Of a DNA stretch of 64,000 nt, positions 33,623 through 42,965 are shown in pieces. The stretch covers positions 1 through 64,000 of the forward strand of contig JAJPIE010000001.1 of NCBI GenBank assembly GCA_021324935.1. The letters run 5' to 3'. Each line of letters starts with the position of its first letter. Position 1 is the first letter of the stretch. This DNA is from Acidobacteriota bacterium. Its GTDB lineage: Bacteria > Acidobacteriota > Terriglobia > Acidiferrales > UBA7541. A program made the position numbers and the translations under genes. Below the pieces are notes generated by a model. That model saw only the letters and a list, made by a program, of their open reading frames with translations. It searched no databases and had not been told where the DNA came from.

Positions 33623-34264
33623 TCAGGGTTGGATGATTTTGTTGCGGATGGCGTAGAGGACGAGATCGGCGAGGGAGTGGAAGCCGAGCTTGAGCATGAT
33701 GTTGGCGCGATGAGCTTCGGCGGTGTTGACGCTGATGTTGAGAAGAGTGGCGACCTCCTTGTTGGATTTACCCTCGGCGAGGAGCTGGAGGATTTCGCGT
33801 TCGCGGGGCGTGATGCGGGAACGGGAAGATTTGGAAGGATCGGAAGAGTCGGAAACTTCGGCGATTTCAGATACGCGGGTGGAGAAGTAGGGCTTGTGCT
33901 GGCGAAGGGCCTCGACGGCGGCGATGAGGACGCGATCGGCTTCGTCCTTGAGGATGTAGCCGCGAGCGCCGGCGTCGACAACCTGGTGAACGAGTTCGTC
34001 GGATTCGTGCATGGTGAGGATGAGGATTTCGGAAGCTGGAAGGGACTTGTGAATGCGACGAGCGGCCTCGACGCCATTGAGGAGAGGCATGCCGATATCA
34101 AGGATGAGGATATCGGGCTTCAGCTTGATGGCTTTGTCGACGGCCTCGCGGCCGTCGGAGGCTTCGGCGCAAACCTGCCAACCTCTGTGAGATTCGAGGA
34201 GTGCACGGAGCCCGGCGCGGACGACGGCGTGATCATCCGCGATAAGAAGGCGCAGAGGTGTCAT
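33623..34264 (-). CDS. LuxR/NarL-type response regulator
   Basis: A 213-residue transcription factor. The receiver (about 1-120) has LLIADDHAVVRAGLRALLES, DILILDIGMPLLNGVEAARR and GYILKDEA. A helix-turn-helix of the LuxR class follows (about 148-210): TPREREILQLLAEGKSNKEV and ISVNTAEAHRANIMLKLGF. The ATG at 34264 lies inside the 3-prime end of the kinase gene (32-base overlap), implying coupled translation and a cognate pair. Confidence 0.95.
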   Translation of the reverse strand: MTPLRLLIADDHAVVRAGLRALLESHRGWQVCAEASDGREAVDKAIKLKPDILILDIGMPLLNGVEAARRIHKSLPASEILILTMHESDELVHQVVDAGARGYILKDEADRVLIAAVEALRQHKPYFSTRVSEIAEVSDSSDPSKSSRSRITPREREILQLLAEGKSNKEVATLLNISVNTAEAHRANIMLKLGFHSLADLVLYAIRNKIIQP

Positions 34265-37200
34265 GAAGTGCGTCCTTGAGCGCAGGAGCAGAGAGCAGAA
34301 TACGAGCACGAACCGTGGTGCCGCGCGAGTTGGACTCGATATCGAGGTAGCCGCCGAGCTGAGCCATGCGTTCGCGCATGCCGGGAATGCCCACGCCCAG
34401 GCGCGGCGGGCGGAGGGCCTCGCCGTTTTTGGGAGCAGGCATACCGTGGCCATAGTCGGTGATTTCGAGGATGACGGAGTCCGAGTCTTCGAGGAGGGAG
34501 ACTTTGGCAGCCTTGCTGCCGGAGTGGCGCTGGATATTGGAAAGGCTTTCCTGGGTGATGCGGAAGAAAGCGGTTTCCACCATCTGGGGCAAGCGGCGAT
34601 AGCGAGAAGGCAATTCGAGCTGAGTGTCGATCCCGCTACGCTCGCTGAAGCCGTTGACGTACTCCTTCAGTGCGGTGCCAAGGCCGAGGTCGTCGAGCAG
34701 CGGGGGGTGCAGGAGATAGGAGAGGGTGCGAATTTCGCGGGACATCTGCTGGAGGAGTTCGCGTGCTTTGTCGAGAGCGCGCTTGGAGGCGTCCGTGAGC
34801 GGCTGGCCGGACTGGCGAATCTGGGCGAGGCTGAGGTTGACGGCGAGAACGGTTTGCGCCATGCCGTCGTGGAGTTCGCGGCCGATGCGGCGGCGCTCTT
34901 CGTCCTGGAGCTTGAGGAGTTCGGTGGAGAGCTGATGGATGGAGCGTTCCGCATTTTTCATTTCGGTGATGTCGGAGAAGGAAGTGATGACGCGGAAGAT
35001 GGAGCCGTCCGGCGCGTACTGCGGGACGGCATTGCCGTAGATCCAAAGGGTACCTTTGCTCTCCGGACGCCGCCAGCCGAGGACATTGTTGTAGACGGGA
35101 AGCTTGGTGCGAAGAACGGTTTCGGCGGGAAGTTTGTCATATGGGATGGGGCGCCCGTTGACGTCGACGGCGTGCCAGCCAAGACGCTCGGCACGCTGCC
35201 CGTAAATCTCTTCGCGGGTTTGCTCAAACATGTCGAGCGCGGCCTGATTGGCGAACTGGACGGTGGCGTCGGGATTGTGAAGGATGACGCCGACGTGCAG
35301 GTCGCGGACAAGGGTGCGGAAGCGTTCTTCGCTTTCGCGGAGGGCTTCGATGGCGCGGCGCTGCTCGGTGAGATCGGTGAAAGAAGTAATGACGCCAAGG
35401 AAGTTGCCTCTGGAATCGAAACGCGGGACGGAACTGCCAAAGACCCAAAAGGTCTCGCCGGTCTCAATGCGATGGAGTCCTACGTTCACGTTGGTAACAG
35501 GCGAGTGAGTGCGCAGGACGCGAACGACGGGACGCTCCTCTTCGGCCAGTGTTCTGCCGTCTTCCGCCAGGGTAACAATGCCCAAATCCGCGGGGAGTTT
35601 GCCACGGGCGACGAAGTCCTGGGGATATTTGAACATGCGGAGGGCGGCGGGATTGATGTATTCAACGCGGCCGTCGATCCCGTGGAGGACGACGGCAGCC
35701 TGAAGGTTGTCGACGAGGGTGCGGAAGAGTTCTTCACTTTCCCGGAGAGCGGCGGTGGCGCGGCGCTGATCGGTGACGTTGGTGAGAGAGATGAGAAAAC
35801 GGGAAATGCGGCCAGCGGAATCGGTTTCAGGGACGATGTCCACGACGGTCCAGAGGGTTTCGTGGTCCTCGGGGCGGCGGAGGCCCAGCAACTGGTGGAA
35901 GCGAGGCTGACCGGAACGAATGGCGGAAAGAATCGGGCGGCTTTCGTCGGGGAGGAGCTCGCCATCTTCGCCAAGGGTGAGAAGGCCGAGGTCGTAGACC
36001 AGTTTGCCGATGACTTCTTCATCGCGAGAGTTGAACATGGCGAGGATGGATTTGTTGGCGAAGAGGATGTGGCCTTCGGCGTCGCAGGTAATGATGCCGA
36101 CATGAAGATTGTGGACGAGAGAGCGAAAGCGCTCCTCGCTGTGGCGAAGGGCGTCCTGGGCGGCTTTGATTTCGGTGATATCGCGGACGGCGATGAGGGC
36201 GCGTTCGGTTCCGGAGATGTTGACGACGGTGCCGGAGATGAGGGCGTCGCGGATCTGGCCGGATTTGGTGCGGACCTGAAAGGGGAAGTTGCGGACATTG
36301 CGCTTTTCGAGCAGCTCGGCGAGGAAAGAGTGGCGGGCGGAGAGATCGGGCCAGATGCCGAGTTCATCGGGAGATTTGCCGAGAGCGGCGTCCCGGGAAT
36401 GGCCAGTGATGCGGGTGAAGCCTTCGTTGACTTCGTAGTATTTTCCGTCCGGAAGGGAGTAGATGGCGAAGCCATCGGGGCTGTTGTAGAAGGCAGTGGA
36501 AAGCATTTGCTGGGAGAGTTGAAGGGCTTCTTCGGTGGCGAGGAGATCCGCGGTGATGCGACGCTGGCGGCGATTGGTGAGAATGAGGCGTATGGAGGAA
36601 CAGAGGACGGAAGCGCCGAGAGTGACCCAGGCGAGAAGCGCGTGGCTGGGAGCGATGGCGCGGGCCATGAAGATGACCAGCAAAGGCATGACGAGAGGGA
36701 AGAATTGGGAGGTGAAAAAAGTTTCGCCGCGGGTGGCGGCCGCGGGGATGGCGACACTAGCGGCAGGTTCACGATCGAACCAGTAGGCGGCGAGGAGAAT
36801 GATGACGAGATAGGGGAGCATGGCGAAAAGATCGCCCCAACTGGAATTGCCGGCCGCGGCGGCCAGCGTAAGCAGATAATCGGCGTCGGAGACGATGGAA
36901 AGGAGGAACACGAGAGCCAGGATCGAAAAGAAATCACGAAGCCAAGAGGGCGCGGCGGAGCGGGATCGGTAGAAAAAAGCCGAGGCGAGAAGAAGGTCGC
37001 GAGCGATGTAAACGGTCAAAATTCCGCGGACCAGAGAGTACTCGTCAGTAGTCCAGCGAGAAGTGAAATAGAAGAAGTAGAGGTAGGCAGTGACGGCAAC
37101 GATGGCGATCTGGAGGAAATCGAGACTGCGCAGAACGTCGATGCCCTGAAATTCTTCCTCCGAACGCGGAAGCAGGATCATGAAGACCGGAGCGGCCCAA

Positions 37201-37526
37201 ACGAAGAAGAAGATGTCGGAAGGTTCAGCGGAGAGGGAGGAGCCCGGGACGAAGCTTTGGTAATAAGAACTGAGAATCTGTCCACAACATTCAGTGGCGA
37301 CGGCAACGGCCAGCAGGATCCAGATCTGGCGGACATAACCGGATGAGCGGAAGGCGACATAGAAGCAGGAGACGGAAGCAAGGGCCATAACGGAAGCGCC
37401 GAGAGAGTTGGAAAGAAGCAGGCGCGCAAAGACTTCCCGCATGAAAACAATGTCGTAAATGAGAAGGGAAGCCGCAAAGCAGGCGGCGAAGAGAAGAAAT
37501 CGAGGAAACTTGCCAGAGGGGAGCAA
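34233..37526 (-). CDS. Membrane multi-PAS sensor histidine kinase (NarL-pair type)
   Basis: About 1097 residues from a TTG with TGAGGT upstream; the frame is open to 37733 but the extra part looks non-coding. The N-terminal part (about 300 residues) is a polytopic membrane domain with PSDIFFFVWAAPVFMILL, similar to that of the kinase at 2801. Four PAS domains follow, each opening with a FRSLVHNLHVG-like or STAFYNSPDGF-like segment. The C-terminus is HisKA_3 type: RRRIGRELHDGMAQTVLAVN with acceptor His886, then LSNIQRHSGSKAA and GVGIPGMRERMAQLGG. It should phosphorylate the overlapping LuxR-type regulator. PAS ligands are unknown. Confidence 0.93.
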   Translation of the reverse strand: MLPSGKFPRFLLFAACFAASLLIYDIVFMREVFARLLLSNSLGASVMALASVSCFYVAFRSSGYVRQIWILLAVAVATECCGQILSSYYQSFVPGSSLSAEPSDIFFFVWAAPVFMILLPRSEEEFQGIDVLRSLDFLQIAIVAVTAYLYFFYFTSRWTTDEYSLVRGILTVYIARDLLLASAFFYRSRSAAPSWLRDFFSILALVFLLSIVSDADYLLTLAAAAGNSSWGDLFAMLPYLVIILLAAYWFDREPAASVAIPAAATRGETFFTSQFFPLVMPLLVIFMARAIAPSHALLAWVTLGASVLCSSIRLILTNRRQRRITADLLATEEALQLSQQMLSTAFYNSPDGFAIYSLPDGKYYEVNEGFTRITGHSRDAALGKSPDELGIWPDLSARHSFLAELLEKRNVRNFPFQVRTKSGQIRDALISGTVVNISGTERALIAVRDITEIKAAQDALRHSEERFRSLVHNLHVGIITCDAEGHILFANKSILAMFNSRDEEVIGKLVYDLGLLTLGEDGELLPDESRPILSAIRSGQPRFHQLLGLRRPEDHETLWTVVDIVPETDSAGRISRFLISLTNVTDQRRATAALRESEELFRTLVDNLQAAVVLHGIDGRVEYINPAALRMFKYPQDFVARGKLPADLGIVTLAEDGRTLAEEERPVVRVLRTHSPVTNVNVGLHRIETGETFWVFGSSVPRFDSRGNFLGVITSFTDLTEQRRAIEALRESEERFRTLVRDLHVGVILHNPDATVQFANQAALDMFEQTREEIYGQRAERLGWHAVDVNGRPIPYDKLPAETVLRTKLPVYNNVLGWRRPESKGTLWIYGNAVPQYAPDGSIFRVITSFSDITEMKNAERSIHQLSTELLKLQDEERRRIGRELHDGMAQTVLAVNLSLAQIRQSGQPLTDASKRALDKARELLQQMSREIRTLSYLLHPPLLDDLGLGTALKEYVNGFSERSGIDTQLELPSRYRRLPQMVETAFFRITQESLSNIQRHSGSKAAKVSLLEDSDSVILEITDYGHGMPAPKNGEALRPPRLGVGIPGMRERMAQLGGYLDIESNSRGTTVRARILLSAPALKDALHDTSAPSYRG

Positions 37527-37759
37527 GATGACCTCACAGCGCACAGGGCGCAGCCTACCGTTAGGCGGAGCTGGTTGGGAGAAGTGTACACCAGCGGGGA
37601 GGGAGGGGTAAGGAGATAACGGGGAGCGGGATAGACATTTAGTCATTGGAGGGAATGTGGGAGAGGCGGCCAAGGATGGTAAGCGCAAGATGAAAATTGA
37701 ATTGGAGAAGTAACGGCCGGGACGGCCACGCATCGGAAGAGAGGACGGGTGTGCGCGAG

Positions 37760-38671
37760 ATGAAAGCTACAAGGAAATCCCGGATCTGGATGGGTCTGTT
37801 AGCGGGATGGGTGTGGTTTGGCGGGGCCCCGGGCGCTCTAGCACAAGGGCAGGCGGGTGCCGCAACCAGCATAGACACGGGTGGCGACGAGATACCGATT
37901 GAGAAGTGCGACGTGCTGCCGGTGGTGCGGGTGAAAATCGACGGCACGGAGATGAGGTTTCTGCTGGACACAGGAGCGACGACGATCCTGAATTTGGGAT
38001 CGTTTACCACGGGCAGATCGAAAGAGATCTCGGTGACTTCCTGGAGCGGGACGGCGGCGACGAGCGCGAAGGAGGTGAGGTTGCCGGCGTTGGCGCTAGG
38101 AGGGCACGAACTCCGCGACTTGCGATTGCCGGCGATCGATCTGAGCCCGATTGGAAAGGCATGTGGGGCGAAGATCGACGGGATTCTGGGTGTGGATTTG
38201 CTGGACCGGATGGGAGTGACGATCGATTTGAAGCGGCAGGTGGCGTCGATGGCGACGGAGCCAAAGGAGCCGACGGACGCCCATGCCATGTACGGACAGA
38301 TGGAAGGGGAGATGCACCGGTGTTCCGAGGCGTTTGAGAAAGGAGACGCGAAGACGCTGGAGGAGTGTTTTGATCCGGAGATTGTGCTGTACACGCCGGA
38401 CGGAGAGTACCGCGGGCGGAAGGAAGCGGTGGAATATTTGCAGAAGCGATTCATGAAATATGCGCCGGATCTTTGCTACCGGATGAAGGTGCAGGACGTG
38501 AAGAGTTTCGGAGATGCGCTTTGGTATTCCTACGAGTATGAGATTACGGAGCCGGCAGAGCACCTAACGGGACACGGGATGTCGATGTGCAGGCGAACGA
38601 GCGGGAAGTGGCACGTGCTGAATTTGCACAACTCGCAGGTGGTGGCGGAAGCGGCGGGCTTGGAGAAGTGA
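37760..38671 (+). CDS. Exported retropepsin-like/NTF2-like fusion protein
   Basis: A 303-residue protein with signal peptide MKATRKSRIWMGLLAGWVWF. The first domain (about 45-180) is a retroviral-type aspartic protease fold: RFLLDTGATTILNL with the DTGAT active-site triad at 70-74 and KIDGILGVDLLDRMGV, the matching hydrophobic-Gly turn. The second domain (about 190-295) looks like an NTF2/SnoaL/DUF4440 fold (SEAFEKGDAKTLEECFDPEI, GKWHVLNLHNSQV). A start at GTG 37751 is possible. The pairing of the two folds is uncommon; proteolysis is inferred from the triad alone. Confidence 0.82.
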   Translation: MKATRKSRIWMGLLAGWVWFGGAPGALAQGQAGAATSIDTGGDEIPIEKCDVLPVVRVKIDGTEMRFLLDTGATTILNLGSFTTGRSKEISVTSWSGTAATSAKEVRLPALALGGHELRDLRLPAIDLSPIGKACGAKIDGILGVDLLDRMGVTIDLKRQVASMATEPKEPTDAHAMYGQMEGEMHRCSEAFEKGDAKTLEECFDPEIVLYTPDGEYRGRKEAVEYLQKRFMKYAPDLCYRMKVQDVKSFGDALWYSYEYEITEPAEHLTGHGMSMCRRTSGKWHVLNLHNSQVVAEAAGLEK

Positions 38672-38774
38672 CTGGCGGCTAGCCGAAGAGGCAAAAATGG
38701 CGGTGCCGAAGCATGGAAGTAAGGAAGTAGACAGCAAGACGAAGAGGAAAGCAGAGGAGACAAGCGAGGAAACG

Positions 38775-39791
38775 ATGATGACAAAGAATCTGGTGGCACA
38801 GGTGGGGAGGAAGGGCGGAGAGTTTGAGCTGGTGGAGAGGGAGATGCCGGCGCCGGGTGCGGGAGAGATCCGCATCAAGGTGCTGGCTTGCGGCGTGTGC
38901 CACAGCGATGCGGCGACGAAAGAGGGAATGTTTCCGTTCATTACGTTTCCTCGGGTGCCGGGGCACGAGGTAGCTGGGATTGTGGATGAAGTGGGGCCCG
39001 GCGTGACGCAGTGGAAGAAGGGGGATCGCGTGGGGGCGGGGTGGCACGGGGGACATTGCTTCGTGTGCGAATCGTGCCGGCGGGGAGATTTTGTAACTTG
39101 CAGCAACGAGCAGATCAACGGAGTGACGCGGGACGGAGGTTACGCGCAGTACATGATCGCGCGGCATGAAGCGGTGGCGCGAATGCCGGAGGCGCTGGAC
39201 GCGGCGGAAGCCGGGCCGTTGCTGTGCGCGGGGATTACGACCTTTAATGCGCTAAGGAACAGCGGTGCGGGGCCGGGGGATTTGGTGGCGGTGCAGGGGA
39301 TCGGGGGACTGGGTCATCTGGGAATTCAATTTGGCGCGAAGTTCGGATACCGCGTGGTGGGAATTGGGCGCGGGCCGGAGAATGAAGTGCTGGCAAAGAA
39401 GTTGGGAGCGGCGAAATATATCGACAGCGCGAATACGGATGCGGCGCAGGAATTGCAGAAGCTGGGAGGCGCGCGGGTGATCCTGGCGACGGCTCCGAGC
39501 GCGAAGGCGATGTCCGGGTTGGTAAGCGGATTGAAGCCGGGCGGGGAATTGCTGACGATTGGGGTGTCGGGAGAGCCGCTGGAAGTGTCGCTGGCGCCGC
39601 TGATCATGGGGAAACGCCGCGTGCAGGGGTGGCCATCGGGAACGGCGATGGATTCGGAGGACACGCTGCGGTTTGCGGAGATGACCGGAGTGCGGGCGAT
39701 GATCGAGAAGTATCCGCTGGCGAAAGCGAATGAAGCGTATGCGCGGATGATGTCGGGGAAGGCGGAGTTTCGCGTGGTGCTGACGATGTGA
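38775..39791 (+). CDS. Zinc-dependent alcohol dehydrogenase
   Basis: A 338-residue MDR enzyme oxidising alcohols or reducing aldehydes with NAD(P). Catalytic zinc ligands are in LACGVCHSDAAT and PGHEVAG; the structural zinc cysteines are CFVCESCRRGDFVTC. The cofactor domain has GIGGLGHLGIQFGAKFGYRV. The HGGHCFVCESC segment and ending resemble AdhA-type, broad-substrate aldehyde reductases. The first of two adjacent ATGs (38775) is taken because GAGGA precedes it; the 38697 opening is rejected. It is closed by a strong terminator and so appears monocistronic. Confidence 0.95.
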   Translation: MMTKNLVAQVGRKGGEFELVEREMPAPGAGEIRIKVLACGVCHSDAATKEGMFPFITFPRVPGHEVAGIVDEVGPGVTQWKKGDRVGAGWHGGHCFVCESCRRGDFVTCSNEQINGVTRDGGYAQYMIARHEAVARMPEALDAAEAGPLLCAGITTFNALRNSGAGPGDLVAVQGIGGLGHLGIQFGAKFGYRVVGIGRGPENEVLAKKLGAAKYIDSANTDAAQELQKLGGARVILATAPSAKAMSGLVSGLKPGGELLTIGVSGEPLEVSLAPLIMGKRRVQGWPSGTAMDSEDTLRFAEMTGVRAMIEKYPLAKANEAYARMMSGKAEFRVVLTM

Positions 39792-39844
39792 GGCGAGCCG
39801 ATGGCCAATAGCCGATCGCTGTTGGCCGTTAGATTCAGAGAATA

Positions 39845-39877
39845 GGGAGGCGCAAGTGCGCCTCCTTTTTGTTTTTG
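39845..39877 (+). terminator. Rho-independent terminator
   Basis: GGGAGGCGC, AAGT, GCGCCTCC, then TTTTTGTTTTT. It ends the alcohol dehydrogenase gene. Confidence 0.9.
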
Positions 39878-39913
39878 GGTGGGCAGGGATTTCGAAGTTG
39901 AAAGAGAAAGAGA

Positions 39914-39950
39914 ACTTAACGCAGAGGGGCAGAGGGCGCAGAGGAGAGTA
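39914..39950 (+). repeat. R5 purine-rich dispersed element
   Basis: TTAACGCAGAGGGGCAGAGG followed by GCGCAGAGG: three GCAGAG hexamers with eight- to nine-base spacing. Confidence 0.65.
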
Positions 39951-39987
39951 CGGCGAGGAATCGCTGTACTCCTGGAAATACGGGAGG

Positions 39988-40566
39988 CTAGAGCTTCTTA
40001 TCTTTTTTGAGCCATTTGAGGGCGTTGGAGAGGGCTTCGACAGGGTCGGGAACGGTGGAGGCGATATCGGCGGCGGAGACGGAGTTATCCACGCCGGTTT
40101 TGACGTCTCGAGGTACATCCTGATATCCCTCGCCTTGACGAATCAGGGGATAGGGTTTCTTGGAAGTATCGAGAACGTAGTAGAGAGCCTTGCCACGTAC
40201 CTGCGAGGAAGGGCGAACATAGTGATAGGCGCTGGTCATGCTGGCCTGGGCAGTGGTCGTAGTGGGAGTTTCGCCGGTGGAGAGAAGGACGTTCGCGTGG
40301 TCGACGCTGGTTTGGGCAAGTTCGGCGCCGTTGAGGTCCTGGCTCCAGAGGACGATGAATTCGGGCGCCTTGTCGTCGAGGCACATGCCTTTGAATTTTT
40401 TCGGGGCGTCGAGATCCCACATTTTCTTTTGATCGGGAGTGAGGCCGACCTGGATGGTCTTGCCGTCGGTGTAGGCGACGGAGAATTTGAGTTTGCAATC
40501 CTGGGCGGGAGCGATGAGAGCGCCGGTGGAAAAGAGGAAAGCGACAAAAAGGAATTTCCGAAGCAT
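39988..40566 (-). CDS. Exported protein of unknown function
   Basis: A 192-residue protein with a signal peptide (MLRKFLFVAFLFSTGALIAP, then AQDC). The mature part has YTDGKTIQVGLTPDQKKMW and PEFIVLWSQDLNGAELAQTS, a Thr-rich stretch, and ends VEALSNALKWLKKDKKL. ATG at 40566 has GGAGG seven bases upstream; the longer frame is rejected. I do not recognise the family. It stands alone between terminator and repeats. Confidence 0.75.
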   Translation of the reverse strand: MLRKFLFVAFLFSTGALIAPAQDCKLKFSVAYTDGKTIQVGLTPDQKKMWDLDAPKKFKGMCLDDKAPEFIVLWSQDLNGAELAQTSVDHANVLLSTGETPTTTTAQASMTSAYHYVRPSSQVRGKALYYVLDTSKKPYPLIRQGEGYQDVPRDVKTGVDNSVSAADIASTVPDPVEALSNALKWLKKDKKL

Positions 40567-40694
40567 AGGCGGCCTCCGGTGCGGATGGCGAGGGACGAGG
40601 GGAGTATACACGATTGGCGAAGGGGAGGGAGGGACGAGGCCGGGGATGTTCACAAGGGCAAACGTTCAGGGGTCGAGTGTTGAAGAGAGAAGAA

Positions 40695-40735
40695 AGCCTA
40701 ACGCAGAGGCGCGGAGGACGCAGAGAAGAGTAGCG
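40695..40735 (+). repeat. R5 purine-rich dispersed element
   Basis: CTAACGCAGAGGCGCGGAGG then ACGCAGAGAAGAG. Confidence 0.65.
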
Positions 40736-40801
40736 CGAAGAGGGCGGGGCAAGCTCGGCCGCTAAAAAAGTCTCAGGGCGAGCGTGCCGCGCTAGCGAAT
40801 G

Positions 40802-41275
40802 TTAGAAAGGGATGTCTTCGTCGGAGATTTCGGGGCCGGAGCTGGGACCGAACTCCTCGGAGGGTCCGGCATCGTGGCCGAAGTCGTCCCCACCGCCACC
40901 GCGCGAGGCTCCGGCACTGGCGCCCGCACCGGCGGCCATGCCATCGCCGCGGCCCCCGAGCATGCGGAAATTGTTGGCGACGATTTCGAAGCTGGTGCGC
41001 TTTTGGCCTTCCTTATCCTGCCACTCGCGGGATTGAATGCGTCCTTCGATGAAAACCAGGGAGCCTTTTTTGAGATATTGCTGGGCGATTTCGGCTTGCT
41101 TGCCCCAAACGACGATCTTGTGCCATTCGGTGCGCTTCTGGCGCTCGCCGTTGCGGTCTTTGTAGGATTCGTCGGTGGCGACGGAGAAATTGGCAACGGC
41201 CTGCCCGCCGGAGGTATAGCGAGTTTCCGGATCGCGGCCCAGGCGGCCAACGAGAATGACTTTATTGACGGACAT
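40802..41275 (-). CDS. ssb: Single-stranded DNA-binding protein
   Basis: A 157-residue OB-fold protein protecting single-stranded DNA in replication and repair. [20 protein letters not shown] is the usual N-terminus; [30 protein letters not shown] and [20 protein letters not shown] follow. A Gly/Ala-rich linker (about 113-140) leads to the acidic tip EISDEDIPF that recruits partner proteins. ATG at 41275 is preceded by AAGGAG. Confidence 0.97.
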   Translation of the reverse strand: MSVNKVILVGRLGRDPETRYTSGGQAVANFSVATDESYKDRNGERQKRTEWHKIVVWGKQAEIAQQYLKKGSLVFIEGRIQSREWQDKEGQKRTSFEIVANNFRMLGGRGDGMAAGAGASAGASRGGGGDDFGHDAGPSEEFGPSSGPEISDEDIPF

Positions 41276-41645
41276 AGGGCTGCTCCTTGGAAGAGAGAAA
41301 ACAGATACCGCCACCCAGAGAAAACGAAGATAACACGGGGCAGAAGAAAAGCGAAATGCGGGGAGGAAGAACGAAACGGGTGCGGGAGGGTGGTGCCTGG
41401 GAAGAAGGGTAGGAGTCGCGAGGTGGCAGTGGATGGAACGGGCCTGCCATAGCGGGGAGAATACCGCTAAGGGAGGAGACAAAGGAGAGGGCGGGAACGG
41501 ATGGGGCGATGGAAGGGGCGAAAAACGCGAAGAGGCAAACCTAGTCCTTTGGCCGGTATCGGTTCGGACACCGACCGCCCCTCGCAATCGTGGCAACACC
41601 CTTCTCGCAAGACTAGAGTGAGAGACCCAGCCTGGAGCAGGACCC

Positions 41646-42593
41646 ATGAAAAAACAATGTCAACGCATGCTGGTGGTGGCCGCGGCGTTTGCGTTTCTTA
41701 TCCCGGTCGTTCGATCCGAGCAGGCGCAGAAATCCCCGCGCCCCACGCCAGAAGACCGGCTGAACAAGCTGGAAGCGCGGGCCGACGCCGCCGAAAAAGC
41801 CGCGGCGGGCGCAGCGATGGAAAAGGACTACATCCTGCGAACGCAGAAGCTCTACGAGTCTTACTACCAGAGAACGCTCAGCACGGAATTGTGGACTTTG
41901 GGAATTGTGACCTTGCTGCTGACGGCAGTGTTTGGACTGGTGGCGCGATTCAGCCTGAACCTGTTTGAGCAGCGGACCAGGCTCGCGACGACCGATGCCA
42001 CGGCGCAGTTGCGGAACGAATATGGCCGGATCCTGGCGAAGGAAGTTCAGAAATTGTGGGACTCGAACGCGGCGGACAACCGGAAATTGAAGGAGGCGCT
42101 CAGCGCACAGAGCGCGGAACTGGAACATCTGCTTAACGCTCGCTGCGATTTCCAGATGCAGTTTGTGCAAGGGCTTGCCGGCGCCGCCGAAGCGCATTCC
42201 GACGACGCGCTGACCGCGTTTCGCCAGGCGGTGGCGGCTTACAAGTCTGGGAAATCGCGGAACCTCATTGAAGCGAAGATGGGGGCGACCGCCGTGCGGT
42301 ACATCTTTGAGTTGCTGCGAAAAAAGCATGGAGAAAATTGCGAGCAGAGAGCGCGGGAAGAGCTGAGCGAGCCGATTTATAGCGGGCTGGAAGAGGAACT
42401 CGCGCTGGCCGCGTTGCAAAGTCCCTGGCTCACGCCGCTCATCAATGAGCGCGTGCCGCCATCGCCCGAGCCACCGGCGCCCGAGCCAGCTCCGGAGGCG
42501 CGGCCTTCAGCGGTGGCCCCGGCGACGCTGCATGCGGAAATCGATCCAGGAGCCGGCGAAGAGATGGACTCCTGCCGGTTGATCAACAACTGA
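41646..42593 (+). CDS. Exported coiled-coil membrane protein, unknown
   Basis: A 315-residue protein. Signal peptide at about 1-24 ([20 protein letters not shown]), an Ala/Glu-rich coiled coil at about 36-60, one membrane helix at about 84-104 ([20 protein letters not shown]), then a long helical cytoplasmic part ([40 protein letters not shown]) that resembles TPR-like helices, and a Pro/Ala-rich tail at about 275-295. It is not followed by genes on the same strand. I do not recognise a family. Confidence 0.75.
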   Translation: MKKQCQRMLVVAAAFAFLIPVVRSEQAQKSPRPTPEDRLNKLEARADAAEKAAAGAAMEKDYILRTQKLYESYYQRTLSTELWTLGIVTLLLTAVFGLVARFSLNLFEQRTRLATTDATAQLRNEYGRILAKEVQKLWDSNAADNRKLKEALSAQSAELEHLLNARCDFQMQFVQGLAGAAEAHSDDALTAFRQAVAAYKSGKSRNLIEAKMGATAVRYIFELLRKKHGENCEQRAREELSEPIYSGLEEELALAALQSPWLTPLINERVPPSPEPPAPEPAPEARPSAVAPATLHAEIDPGAGEEMDSCRLINN

Positions 42594-42734
42594 CGGATTT
42601 CTGAAAACTTTGGGACATTTTGCGTTGAACGAGGGAGATCCCTGAGCGGACTGAGATCGAACTGTCTATTCGCATCACAAAAATAGGAGATCAATTCCTC
42701 AGGGGCTAAAGCCCCGTTTTTGCTGGGCGTTATT

Positions 42735-42763
42735 GTCGGAGCCCTTCGAGGCTCAGGGTGAAC
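42735..42763 (+). repeat. R4 dispersed element
   Basis: GTCGGAGCCCTTCGAGG joined to CTCAGGGTGAAC. It aligns with 45508-45536, where the downstream ACTCCG/GCTCCG and GTGA...GAGAT words are also shared. Confidence 0.7.
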
Positions 42764-42788
42764 TAAAACTCCGACCCCCCGTGACCTC

Positions 42789-42911
42789 ATTTATGAGATA
42801 GCTTGGCTGTGTTGACATCCTGGCAGGAGAGGAGCGAAAAGCAGGTCGCTCACCCCGCAAAGAACGCCCTTCGCGAAGTGCGCGCAGAGCAAGCGGGGAT
42901 TCGGAATGACA
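42789..42911 (+). repeat. R6 composite dispersed element
   Basis: It starts TGAGATAGCTTGGCTGTGTT and ends GCGGGGATTCGGAATGACA, matching 24652-24762 with gaps. Confidence 0.65.
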
Positions 42912-42965
42912 AAGTTTGCGTGGTTAGGCCCTCGATGAGGGGGCAGGGGAGGCGGCGGAGGGGTT

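Larger units (their letters stand above)
42594..42965. other. Intergenic region made of repeats
   Basis: R1-like AGGGGCTAAAGCCCC at 42701-42715, R4 at 42735-42763 and R6 at 42789-42911 follow each other directly. No gene. Confidence 0.65.

Noticed and set aside
34263..37346. 1027-residue plus-strand open frame opposite the multi-PAS kinase
   Set aside because: Gly/Asp/Glu/Val-rich shadow frame; no domain visible and the sense strand encodes PAS and kinase motifs.
40487..40765. 92-residue plus-strand open frame
   Set aside because: It is made of the antisense 5-prime end of an exported protein gene and an R5 element (the NAEARRTQRR peptide is an R5 translation).
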